Shown: positions 29,934 through 36,720 of the stretch, in pieces
Layout: the number at the start of each line of letters is the position of its first letter
Numbering within the stretch: the stretch's first letter is position 1
Assembly: GCA_016865935.1 (NCBI GenBank)
Contig: VGOB01000021.1
Coordinates: 1-37,277, forward strand
Reading direction: 5' to 3'
Source of the DNA: Chloroflexota bacterium
GTDB lineage: Bacteria > Chloroflexota > Anaerolineae > UBA4142
DNA: 37,277 bases
Notes under the pieces: generated by a model
Told to the model about the DNA's origin: nothing
What the model saw: the letters and a program-made list of their open reading frames with translations, nothing else
Database searches by the model: none
Program-made: the position numbers and the translations under genes

Positions 29934-29942
29934 ATTCTAACA
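29934..29942 (-). promoter_or_regulatory. Extended -10 of the Vps62-like gene
   Basis: Minus strand TGTTAGAAT lies 21 bases upstream of the start codon, with GGAGGG between it and the ATG. No clear -35 box is seen. Confidence 0.5.
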
Positions 29943-30058
29943 TAAACCGCGCGCGGGAGCAAGGTGGATGTGACAACTGGGTGCCCGACAAACTTTTGCG
30001 TGCGCTCGCCCGCCATCGAATTTATTCTGCTTGTGACTCGAGCGATCGGTTACGAAAT

Positions 30059-30086
30059 TTTAACCTGCCGGTGCGTGAAGGTTAAA
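30059..30086. other. Inverted repeat in the spacer upstream of the zinc-ribbon gene
   Basis: tttaacct and aggttaaa form an 8-bp stem with a 12-base loop. It lies between the Vps62-like gene and the promoter of the zinc-ribbon gene at 30107, so it could be an operator. The remaining spacer from 29943 to 30106 shows no gene. Confidence 0.4.
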
Positions 30087-30106
30087 GAATTTTGACTATT
30101 CCTCGC

Positions 30107-30135
30107 TTGCAATCGCGTTGCTGAATCGCTATATT
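30107..30135 (+). promoter_or_regulatory. Promoter of the zinc-ribbon gene
   Basis: TTGCAA, 17-base spacer, TATATT, with a predicted leader of about 42 bases before ATG 30184. Confidence 0.6.
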
Positions 30136-30183
30136 GAACAGGCACGTCCGATTTTCGATGCAGAAAAAAGGGGGGCAGTCATT

Positions 30184-30462
30184 ATGAATTTCTCGGACAG
30201 GTGGCTGACGTGCGTTGACTGCGGAAAAGAATTTTTGTGGGACGCGGGCGAGCAAGCGTGGTTTAGCAGCAATCGTTTGGCGAACCAGCCCAAGCGTTGC
30301 AAAAAATGTCGCGACCAACGCCGTGACAGACACTTGCCGCACGCGCTTCCTGCTACGCAGGTCAACTGCGATCAGTGCGGCGCGCCGACGTACGTTCCAT
30401 TTTTGCCGCAGGGAACCAAGCCGATTTACTGCCGAATGTGTTTGACGGCGGTGCGCGCGTAG
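30184..30462 (+). CDS. Double zinc-ribbon protein
   Basis: A 92-residue protein with two four-cysteine zinc sites: Cys10-x2-Cys13 with Cys39-x2-Cys42, and Cys62-x2-Cys65 with Cys83-x2-Cys86. The first follows the pattern LTCVDCGKEF ... RCKKCR, the second NCDQCGAPTYVPF ... YCRMC, both typical of small zinc-ribbon proteins of Chloroflexota and Firmicutes. The linker is very basic (RDQRRDRHLPH), consistent with nucleic-acid binding. GGGGGG is 7 bases before ATG 30184. A longer frame upstream (30118) has no ribosome site. A single-gene unit with its own promoter and a strong hairpin after it. Role unknown. Confidence 0.88.
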   Translation: MNFSDRWLTCVDCGKEFLWDAGEQAWFSSNRLANQPKRCKKCRDQRRDRHLPHALPATQVNCDQCGAPTYVPFLPQGTKPIYCRMCLTAVRA

Positions 30463-30464
30463 AC

Positions 30465-30503
30465 CAACCCGCCGCGAGAGGCGATGCTTCTCGCGGCGGG
30501 TTG
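30465..30503 (+). terminator. Strong hairpin after the zinc-ribbon gene
   Basis: caacccgccgcgaga and tctcgcggcgggttg form a perfect 15-bp stem with a nine-base loop starting two bases after the stop. It lacks a clean T-tract (cttgtggat), so termination may be partly factor-dependent. Confidence 0.75.
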
Positions 30504-30527
30504 CTTGTGGATAGGGTGGTGGAAAAC

Positions 30528-30558
30528 GTGTGGGATATGTGTGGGATAGTGTGGGATA
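30528..30558. repeat. Triple GTGTGGGATA repeat
   Basis: Three copies of gtgtgggata at 30528, 30539 and 30549, spaced 11 and 10 bases, between convergent genes. A tgtggatag lies 24 bases to the left. The spacing matches one helix turn, as in iterons or operator clusters. Confidence 0.6.
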
Positions 30559-30645
30559 ACACAAGAACAATCGTTCTGCTACACGTTGCTACATCGCGCT
30601 CGGCGAAATACGCTCGCCCAGGTTTCGGAACCCCCGATCGTTTCG

Positions 30646-31500
30646 TCACACGAACAACGGTTCGTACTGCAATGCGTCGGCGCTCATCGCTTCTTGCTCT
30701 GCCGCGCTCAGGCGCGTGAAACGCGCGCACGCGTCAATGAACTGCGGCAACACGGCGACATCGCCAACCGTACACAATCCCGTGATCTCTTGCGACAGCG
30801 CGAAATTGATCGCGCGCTGAATGTGCGCCGCGTCGGTGAACGGTTCGTACCACGTCGCGTGCGTGCGCGGGCGCTCGCCCCAGGGACCTTTCGTCACGGC
30901 TTTGATCGCCATCACGCCGACAGCGCGCGCGCGACATTCGCGCAAAAGCGCGTCCGCGTCGCGGCGATAATCTGCGTTCGCGAACAAGCGCGCGTTGATC
31001 GGAAACAAGATCGTGTCGAAATCGAAGCGACGCAGCGCCTCGAGAAAAACGGAAGGCGATTGCAAGCCGTGTCCAGTGATGCCGATAAAGCGCGTCAGCC
31101 CTTGTTCGCGCGCGGCGATGGCGGCTTGGAGCGCGCCGCCGCGCGCAGTCACTGCGTCCAAGTCCTCCAGCGTTTTGACTGCATGCATTTGGTACAGATC
31201 GAACTTGTCGGTACGCAAGCGTTCGAGCGAGCGATGCAATTCCGCCGCCGCGCCATCGCGCGAGCGTTCCGTCGTTTTGCACCCGAGAAAAAAACGCGCG
31301 CGTTCACGCGCGATCCAGGGTCCCAGGCGCGTCTCTGCATTGCCGTACGATGGCGCGATGTCAATGTGATTCACGCCCGCGGCGATGGCGCGTTCCATCG
31401 CCGCGTCTGCCGCCGCTTGATCGATTTTCCCGAACGCCGCGCCGCCCAAGATCGCGACTGTGCTGAAATGCCCCGTGCGTCCGAATCGTCGTGTTTCCAT
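30646..31500 (-). CDS. Aldo/keto reductase family oxidoreductase
   Basis: A 284-residue TIM-barrel NAD(P)-dependent oxidoreductase. The catalytic tetrad is complete: Asp47 (HIDIAPSYG), Tyr52, Lys75 (FFLGCKT) and His106 (YQMHAV). The N-terminus METRRFGRTG is typical. The C-terminal third is relatively short (family about 280-330) and ends NFALSQEITGLCTVG. Ribosome site GAGGTG is six bases before ATG 31500. The substrate is unknown. A region of repeats (31561-31627) separates it from the divergent hypA promoter; nothing links it to hydrogenase maturation. Confidence 0.92.
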   Translation of the reverse strand: METRRFGRTGHFSTVAILGGAAFGKIDQAAADAAMERAIAAGVNHIDIAPSYGNAETRLGPWIARERARFFLGCKTTERSRDGAAAELHRSLERLRTDKFDLYQMHAVKTLEDLDAVTARGGALQAAIAAREQGLTRFIGITGHGLQSPSVFLEALRRFDFDTILFPINARLFANADYRRDADALLRECRARAVGVMAIKAVTKGPWGERPRTHATWYEPFTDAAHIQRAINFALSQEITGLCTVGDVAVLPQFIDACARFTRLSAAEQEAMSADALQYEPLFV

Positions 31501-31560
31501 TTTTCACCTCGCGCGAATTCTACATCGCTTGGCGCGCTTGTCAAGCGCGATTTTTTTGGC

Positions 31561-31627
31561 AACCGCAGAGAGCGCAGAGACGCAGAGAAAAAAAAAGAAA
31601 CTCTGCGCTCCCTGCGTCTCTGCGGTT
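31561..31627. repeat. GCAGAGACG-type palindrome between the reductase and hypA
   Basis: aaccgcagag and ctctgcggtt are perfect 10-bp inverted ends; inside are gcgcagagacgcagag on the left and a similar reverse arm on the right around an A-rich centre of nine A's. This resembles a common type of bacterial intergenic palindrome. Confidence 0.75.
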
Positions 31628-31650
31628 AGTTGTGGAATCACCAGTGATTT

Positions 31651-31678
31651 TTGAGATTTCTCGCAAATGCGATACAAT
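31651..31678 (+). promoter_or_regulatory. Promoter of the hyp operon
   Basis: TTGAGA, 16-base spacer, TACAAT. The -10 box ends eight bases before ATG 31687, so the start of transcription coincides with or lies within two bases of the hypA start codon; no ribosome site is present. Confidence 0.72.
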
Positions 31679-31686
31679 AGATCGCA

Positions 31687-32049
31687 ATGCACGAACTTGC
31701 CGTTACCGAAGGAATTTTGAAAACCGCGATTGAAGCGTCGCAGAAAAATGGCGCGCGTCCCATCACCGCGATCCATCTTGTCATCGGCGAACTGTCTTCC
31801 ATCGTGGACGATTCGATTCAGTTTTATTTCGATCTGTTGAGCAAAGGGACGCTCGCGGAAAATGCCGCGCTGCGTTTTCGGCGCGAACCGTCCGTCGCGA
31901 TTTGTCGCGATTGCGCGCATCAATTCAACGCGACTGCGCCGCTCGAACCGCAGTGTCCGCAATGCGGCAGCGCGCGTTTGCAAGTCAAAGGGAGCCGCGA
32001 ATTTTTCATCGAAAGCATCGAGGTCGAGGATGAAAATACCCGTCGTTAA
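31687..32049 (+). CDS. hypA: Hydrogenase nickel incorporation protein HypA
   Basis: A 120-residue nickel chaperone for [NiFe]-hydrogenase. The N-terminal MHELAVTEGI contains His2, which binds Ni. The structural zinc site uses Cys73-x2-Cys76 and Cys90-x2-Cys93. It works with HypB to put nickel into the hydrogenase large subunit after the Fe(CN)2CO group is in place. Length is normal (about 115-120). It is the first gene of the operon, with a probable leaderless message. Its last 20 bases overlap hypB in another frame, which suggests coupled translation of the HypA-HypB pair. Confidence 0.96.
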   Translation: MHELAVTEGILKTAIEASQKNGARPITAIHLVIGELSSIVDDSIQFYFDLLSKGTLAENAALRFRREPSVAICRDCAHQFNATAPLEPQCPQCGSARLQVKGSREFFIESIEVEDENTRR

Positions 32050-32710
32050 AAATATTTTGAACGCGAACGATCAGATCGCCGCCGACAATCGCGCGACGTT
32101 CGACGAACTGGGCGTGTTCGTCGTCAACGTGATGGCGTCGCCGGGCGCGGGCAAGACGAGCGTGATTCTCGCGACGACCGAACGCTTGCCGAAAGACGTG
32201 CGCCCCGGCGTGATCGAAGGCGATCTCGCGTCGCGCATCGACGCGGACACGATTGCCGCGCGCAACATTCCCGTCGTCCAGATCAACACCGGCAGTGGTT
32301 GTCACCTTGACGCGCCGATGATTCGCGGCGCGATCTTGAACTTGCCGCTCGACGCGATTGATTTGTTGTTCATCGAAAACGTCGGCAACCTGGTTTGCCC
32401 CGCCGAATTCAAACTCGGCGCGAATCTCGCGGTGGTGGTCGCGAGCGCGCCCGAAGGTCACGACAAATCGTACAAATATCCCGGCATCTTCGCCGCCGCC
32501 GACGCGGTGATTCTGAACAAAGCGGACTTGCTCCAGGTGTTCGAGTTCGACATTGAATATTTTCGGCGCGGGATCGAAATGGTAAATCCCAACGTTCCGT
32601 TCTTTCCGATTTCCTGCCGCACCGGCGCGGGCGTAGACGCGTGGCTGGCGTGGCTCTTGGAAAAACAAAAATCGTTTGCCGAAGATCGCAATCAATCAGT
32701 AATTGTGTGA
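32030..32710 (+). CDS. hypB: Hydrogenase nickel incorporation GTPase HypB
   Basis: A 226-residue SIMIBI-class GTPase that dimerises with GTP and delivers Ni with HypA. P-loop SPGAGKTS (37-44), GDLAS (64-68), the metal-site pair Cys91-His92 in TGSGCHLDAPM, Cys123 in ENVGNLVCP, and NKAD near 160. These three residues match the G-domain Ni/Zn site known in Helicobacter pylori HypB. The N-terminus begins MKIPVVKN without the CxxCGC motif or His-rich stretch of E. coli and Rhizobium, so this is the short form. GAGG precedes ATG 32030; a longer frame upstream belongs to hypA read in the wrong frame. Confidence 0.96.
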   Translation: MKIPVVKNILNANDQIAADNRATFDELGVFVVNVMASPGAGKTSVILATTERLPKDVRPGVIEGDLASRIDADTIAARNIPVVQINTGSGCHLDAPMIRGAILNLPLDAIDLLFIENVGNLVCPAEFKLGANLAVVVASAPEGHDKSYKYPGIFAAADAVILNKADLLQVFEFDIEYFRRGIEMVNPNVPFFPISCRTGAGVDAWLAWLLEKQKSFAEDRNQSVIV

Positions 32711-32713
32711 TCC

Positions 32714-35191
32714 GTGAATCAGCCATCAGCCATCAGCCATCAGCCATCAGCCGCGCGCTTGCGTGTTGAAATCCACGGCGCGGTGCAAGGCGTCGGCTTT
32801 CGTCCGTTCGTCTATCGCCTCGCAACCGAACTCGCGCTCAACGGCTGGGTCATCAACGATTCGCGCGGCGTCTTCATCGAAGTCGAAGGCGACGAAGCGA
32901 CGCTCGCGCGTTTCCTCGAACGGTTGCGGAACGACAAACCGCCGCGTGCGATCATCCATTCGATTGACTCGGAATGGTTGGACGCAATTGGCTATTCGCA
33001 ATTCGAAATTCGCCACAGCGACGACGCGGGCGCGAAGACCGTCCTCGTTTTGCCCGACATCGCGACGTGCGACGATTGCTTGCGCGAAGTGTTCGATCCG
33101 CGCGATCGCCGCGCGCGTTACCCCTTCACGAATTGCACGAATTGCGGTCCGCGCTTTTCGATTATCGAAGCGTTGCCGTACGACCGTCCGAACACGACGA
33201 TGCGAAAGTTCGCGCTGTGCCCCGACTGCCAACGCGAGTACGACGATCCGCGCGATCGTCGCTTTCACGCGCAGCCGAATGCGTGTCCGGTGTGCGGTCC
33301 AAAGTTGGAAGTTCAAAGTTCAAAGTTCAAAGTTCGAAGTTCGATGTTAGTCGGTGATGATCTTGAATCGCGAACTCTAAACCACGAACCACGAACCACG
33401 AACCTTGAACCTCGAACCTTGAACCTTGAACCCATCGCGCACACCGCGCAATTGCTCACGCAAGGTTACATCGTCGCCGTGAAGGGTCTGGGCGGATTTT
33501 TGTTGATGGCGGACGCGCGCAACGCGGACACACTCGCGCGTCTGCGCGAACGCAAACCGCGCCGCGATAAACCGTTCGCGCTGATGGCGCGCGATCTCGT
33601 ACAAGCGCGCGCGCTCGTCGAGATCGACGCGCAAGCGGAAGCGTTGCTCGCGTCGCCCGAGTCGCCGATCGTTTTGTTGCGTCGCAAACCCGATGCGCCC
33701 ATCGCGGACAATGTCGCGCCAGAGAATCCGTACCTGGGTGTGATGCTGCCGTACACGCCGCTCCATCATTTGCTTTTGCGCGCGCTCGATTTTCCCGTCG
33801 TCGCCACCAGCGGCAACTTGAGCGACGAGCCGATCTGCACCGACGAAAACGAAGCGGTCGAACGACTGGGCGGCATCGCGGATTTTTTCCTCGTCCACGA
33901 TCGTCCGATTGCGCGGCACGTGGACGACAGCGTGATGACGGTGATGGCGGGCGAGCCGCGCCTGCTGCGACGCGCGCGCGGCTATGCACCGCTCCCTGTT
34001 TTGCTCGCGCGCGAAATTCCGACGATCCTCGCGGTCGGCGCGCATCTCAAAAATACAATCGCTCTTTCGGTTCGCAACCAGGTTTTCATCAGCCAACACA
34101 TCGGCGATCTCGAAACGCCCGAAGCGCTGAACGCGTTCGAGCGCGTGATCGCCGATTTTCTGCAACTGTACGAAGCGACGCCCATCGCCATCGCGCATGA
34201 TTTGCATCCAGATTATTTGTCAACGCGGTGGGCGCGAGAGGCGGGAGGCGAGGGGCGAAGCGATTCTGCGGCGTTTCTCGCCCCTCGCCCCGCGCTTCTC
34301 GCCGTTCAGCATCATCACGCGCACCTTGCTGCGTGTCTTGCGGAAAACCGCGCCGAACGCGCGCTGGGGGTGACGTGGGATGGCACAGGGTACGGCAGTG
34401 ACGGCACGATTTGGGGCGGCGAGTTTTTGCTCGGCGATGCGAAAGATTTTGCGCGCGTCGCGCATCTGCGCGCGTTTCGTTTGCCCGGCGGCGATGCCGC
34501 GATCAAAGAGCCGCGCCGCGCCGCGCTCGCGCTCTTGTGGGAAATGTACGGCGACGCCGCGCTCGAACGCGACGATCTCGCGCCGATTCGCGCGTTCAGT
34601 CGCGCGGAACGCAAAACGCTCGCGCAGATGTTATCGCGCGGCATCAACGCGCCGATCACGACGAGCGCAGGTCGCTTGTTCGATGGCATCGCCGCGCTGA
34701 TCGGTCTGCACCAGCACGTTTCGTTTGAAGGACAAGCCGCGATGGCGGTTGAATATCTGGCGGATGCAAGTGTAACAGAGGCGTACACGCTTCAGGTCAA
34801 GGATGAAGGCGGAAGGATGAAGGATGAATCCTTCGACTTCGCTCAGGATCCTTCATCCTTCATCCTTCATCCTTCATCCTTTATTCTCGATTGGGAATCA
34901 CTCTTGCGCGCCGTGCTGGGGGACTTGTCACGCGGCGTCGAACGCGGTATGATTGCGGCGCGCTTTCACAACGCGCTCGTCGAAGCAATCGTCGCGGTTG
35001 CGCAAAAAATCGGCGAAGAAAATGTCGCGCTGAGCGGCGGCTGTTTCCAAAATCGTTTGTTGACTGAACGTGCGGCAACGCGACTCGCGCAAGCGGGATT
35101 TCGCGTGCTGCTGCACCAACAAGTTCCGCCGAACGATGGATGTATTGCGTTCGGACAAGTTGTTGTAGCGGCAAATCATTTTCGATTTTAG
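32714..35191 (+). CDS. hypF: Carbamoyltransferase HypF
   Basis: An 825-residue HypF that turns carbamoyl phosphate into thiocarbamoyl on HypE, the source of the CN ligands. Domains in order: acylphosphatase (HGAVQGVGFRPF, about 21-105), two zinc fingers (CDDC ... CTNC, CPDC ... CPVC, about 118-195), YrdC-like (about 240-430) and Kae1-like (about 480-825) with the metal-binding AVQHHHAHLAA and LSGGCFQNRLL. Three heptamer arrays are inserted in frame: 33302-33427 after the second zinc finger, 34234-34303 before the QHHHAH motif, and 34799-34882 in the Kae1-like domain; they add about 91 residues. A fourth, at the N-terminus (32718-32752), encodes NQPSAISHQPSA. GTG 32714 is assumed; a TTG after the array is possible. 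Confidence 0.96.
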   Translation: MNQPSAISHQPSAARLRVEIHGAVQGVGFRPFVYRLATELALNGWVINDSRGVFIEVEGDEATLARFLERLRNDKPPRAIIHSIDSEWLDAIGYSQFEIRHSDDAGAKTVLVLPDIATCDDCLREVFDPRDRRARYPFTNCTNCGPRFSIIEALPYDRPNTTMRKFALCPDCQREYDDPRDRRFHAQPNACPVCGPKLEVQSSKFKVRSSMLVGDDLESRTLNHEPRTTNLEPRTLNLEPIAHTAQLLTQGYIVAVKGLGGFLLMADARNADTLARLRERKPRRDKPFALMARDLVQARALVEIDAQAEALLASPESPIVLLRRKPDAPIADNVAPENPYLGVMLPYTPLHHLLLRALDFPVVATSGNLSDEPICTDENEAVERLGGIADFFLVHDRPIARHVDDSVMTVMAGEPRLLRRARGYAPLPVLLAREIPTILAVGAHLKNTIALSVRNQVFISQHIGDLETPEALNAFERVIADFLQLYEATPIAIAHDLHPDYLSTRWAREAGGEGRSDSAAFLAPRPALLAVQHHHAHLAACLAENRAERALGVTWDGTGYGSDGTIWGGEFLLGDAKDFARVAHLRAFRLPGGDAAIKEPRRAALALLWEMYGDAALERDDLAPIRAFSRAERKTLAQMLSRGINAPITTSAGRLFDGIAALIGLHQHVSFEGQAAMAVEYLADASVTEAYTLQVKDEGGRMKDESFDFAQDPSSFILHPSSFILDWESLLRAVLGDLSRGVERGMIAARFHNALVEAIVAVAQKIGEENVALSGGCFQNRLLTERAATRLAQAGFRVLLHQQVPPNDGCIAFGQVVVAANHFRF
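32718..32752 (+). repeat. Five-unit heptamer array at the 5' end of hypF
   Basis: atcagcc repeated five times exactly, starting at the second codon of hypF. It encodes Gln-Pro-Ser-Ala-Ile-Ser-His in a seven-residue period and may have replaced the original ribosome site and start. Confidence 0.93.
33302..33427 (+). repeat. Eighteen-unit heptamer array inside hypF (zinc finger to YrdC linker)
   Basis: Eighteen units in perfect register, 126 bases or 42 codons: aagttgg, aagttca (3), aagttcg (2), atgttag, tcggtga, tgatctt, gaatcgc, gaactct, aaaccac, gaaccac (2), gaacctt, gaacctc, gaacctt (2). Arms are inverted (aagttc / gaactt-like). Encodes SSKFKVRSSM and NLEPRTLNLEP. Confidence 0.93.
34234..34303 (+). 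repeat. Ten-unit heptamer array inside hypF (before QHHHAH)
   Basis: gcgagag, gcgggag, gcgaggg, gcgaagc, gattctg, cggcgtt, tctcgcc, cctcgcc, ccgcgct, tctcgcc, in register. The arms are reverse complements (gcgaggg / cctcgc). Encodes REAGGEGRSDSAAFLAPRPAL, a linker insertion. Confidence 0.85.
34799..34882 (+). repeat. Twelve-unit heptamer array inside hypF (Kae1-like domain)
   Basis: aaggatg, aaggcgg, aaggatg (2), aatcctt, cgacttc, gctcagg, atccttc (4), atccttt: 84 bases or 28 codons, in register. The centre (cgacttcgctcagg) repeats that of the YfhO array at 13386. Encodes DFAQDPSSFILHPSSFIL. Confidence 0.93.
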
Positions 35192-35257
35192 ATTTCAGAT
35201 TTTTGATTGAAGGACGCGGCAAATCGAAAATCGAAAATCAGAAATCGAAAATTGGAG
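35174..35257 (+). repeat. Twelve-unit palindromic heptamer array at the hypF-hypC junction
   Basis: aatcatt, ttcgatt, ttagatt, tcagatt, tttgatt, gaaggac, gcggcaa, atcgaaa (2), atcagaa, atcgaaa, attggag, in register. It includes the last codons and stop of hypF and runs into the GGAGG ribosome site of hypC. Confidence 0.92.
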
Positions 35258-35262
35258 GAAAG

Positions 35263-35514
35263 ATGTGTCTTGCTGTTCCAGGTAAAATCATCGAGATATA
35301 CAACGCGGGCGGATTGAAAATGGCAAAGGTGGATTTCGGCGGCGTCACGCGCGAGGCGTGTTTGGAGTACGTGCCAGACGCGCAGGTCGGCGATTACACC
35401 GTGATTCACGTCGGCTTTGCGCTCAATCGGCTCGATGAAGCGGAAGCGCAAGAATCGCTCGCGCTGTTGCAGGAAATTGCGAATCTCGAAGACGAGTTGG
35501 GACCAGACTCATAG
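35263..35514 (+). CDS. hypC: Hydrogenase maturation chaperone HypC
   Basis: An 83-residue chaperone that carries the iron ligand complex between HypD and the hydrogenase large-subunit precursor. The essential N-terminal Cys2 is in MCLAVPGKI, and the family's VIHVGFALNRLDEAEA motif with its conserved His (about residue 49) is intact. TTGGAGGAAAG gives a very good ribosome site before ATG 35263. The upstream spacer is entirely a heptamer palindrome. Its stop codon overlaps the first base of a palindromic element (35514-35603) that separates it from hypD. Confidence 0.96.
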   Translation: MCLAVPGKIIEIYNAGGLKMAKVDFGGVTREACLEYVPDAQVGDYTVIHVGFALNRLDEAEAQESLALLQEIANLEDELGPDS

Positions 35515-35603
35515 TGTCATTGCGAGGAGCGTTTTTTGCGACGAAGCAATCTCCAATTCGCGATTTGGGGATTGCTTCGGCAAAGTGCGCCTCGCAATGA
35601 CAC
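35514..35603. repeat. Palindromic element with 14-bp ends between hypC and hypD
   Basis: gtgtcattgcgagg and cctcgcaatgacac are perfect 14-bp inverted ends of a 90-base element. Inside, gaagcaatctcc and ggggattgcttc form a second stem. It starts at the last base of the hypC stop codon and ends 16 bases before the hypD start. Confidence 0.88.
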
Positions 35604-35619
35604 CTGGAATGGAAATACA

Positions 35620-36714
35620 GTGAAGTACATCTCCGAATACCGCGATGCCAAGTTAGTGCAAGGCGTCATCGAAGAAATCAAACGTGTCGTCACGCGTCCC
35701 TGGGTCATCATGGAAATTTGCGGCGGGCAAACGCACGCGATTGTGCGGCACGGCATTGACCAACTCTTGCCGCCCGAAATCGAACTCGTGCATGGACCTG
35801 GGTGTCCCGTGTGCGTCACGCCGCTCGAACTCATTGACAAGGCGCTGGCGATTGCGTCGCGCCCTGATGTGATTTTCACATCGTATGGCGATATGCTGCG
35901 CGTCCCAGGAAGCGGACGCGATTTGTTTTCGGTGCGCGCGTCAGGCGGCGATGTGCGCGTCGTCTACTCGCCGCTCGACGCGGTGAAAATCGCGCGACAG
36001 AATCCCGACAAACAAGTGGTGTTCTTTGCGATTGGATTCGAGACGACCGCGCCGCCGAATGTGATGAGCGTGATGCAGGCGAAATCGCTCGGCGTGAAAA
36101 ATTACAGCATCCTTGTTTCGCACGTTTGCGTGCCGCCCGCGCTGCACGCCATCCTGGGTTCGCCGCAGAATCGCGTGCAAGGATTTTTGCTTGCGGGGCA
36201 CGTGTGCGCGGTAATGGGTTACTGGGAATATCCGTCGCTCGCCGAAAAATATCGCGTGCCGATGGCGGTGACGGGGTTCGAGCCGCTTGACATCGCGCAA
36301 GGAATTTTGATGGTGACGCGCGCGCTCGAAGAAAATCGCGCGCAAGTGGAGAACGCGTATCCGCGCGCGGTCACGTTCGAGGGCAACCAGCCCGCGCAAG
36401 CGATGATCGCCAAAGTGTTTATGCCGTGCGATCGCAAGTGGCGCGGCATCGGCACGATTCCGCTGAGCGGCTGGTGCTTGCGTCCCGAGTTCGACGAGTT
36501 TAATGCGGAAAAGCGTTTCGATGTGGGCGAGATTCAAACGAGCGAATCGCCGTTGTGCATTGCGGGACAGATTTTGCAGGGGCTGAGCAAGCCGCACGAT
36601 TGCCGCGCGTTCGGCGCGCAATGCACGCCCGAACATCCGCTTGGCGCGACGATGGTTTCCGCCGAGGGCGCGTGCGCGGCGTATTACCAGTACGGACAAC
36701 GCGCTAGTCGCTGA
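35620..36714 (+). CDS. hypD: Hydrogenase maturation protein HypD
   Basis: A 364-residue iron-sulfur protein that, with HypC, is the scaffold on which the Fe(CN)2CO group is built. Key residues: Cys34 in EICGGQTHA, Cys62 and Cys65 in [10 protein letters not shown], and GFETTAPP (139-146). The C-terminal cysteines that hold the [4Fe-4S] cluster appear in [17 protein letters not shown] and [11 protein letters not shown] 35620 gives the usual start KYISEYRD and family length; a longer ATG frame from 35536 would encode the palindromic element and is rejected. The ribosome site (GGAAA) is modest. A hairpin follows seven bases after the stop. Confidence 0.96.
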   Translation: MKYISEYRDAKLVQGVIEEIKRVVTRPWVIMEICGGQTHAIVRHGIDQLLPPEIELVHGPGCPVCVTPLELIDKALAIASRPDVIFTSYGDMLRVPGSGRDLFSVRASGGDVRVVYSPLDAVKIARQNPDKQVVFFAIGFETTAPPNVMSVMQAKSLGVKNYSILVSHVCVPPALHAILGSPQNRVQGFLLAGHVCAVMGYWEYPSLAEKYRVPMAVTGFEPLDIAQGILMVTRALEENRAQVENAYPRAVTFEGNQPAQAMIAKVFMPCDRKWRGIGTIPLSGWCLRPEFDEFNAEKRFDVGEIQTSESPLCIAGQILQGLSKPHDCRAFGAQCTPEHPLGATMVSAEGACAAYYQYGQRASR

Positions 36715-36720
36715 AACAAA

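Noticed and set aside
30059..30086. Riboswitch upstream of the zinc-ribbon gene
   Set aside because: Only one short stem is visible and it lies upstream of the likely promoter, so it would not be in the transcript.
33302..33427. Heptamer insertions in hypF seen as pseudogene signs
   Set aside because: They keep the frame, fall outside catalytic motifs and do not add stops; all HypF motifs remain. A working gene is the simpler reading.
35536..35619. N-terminal extension of hypD
   Set aside because: It would translate the palindromic repeat between hypC and hypD and has no family similarity; GTG 35620 gives the normal HypD start.
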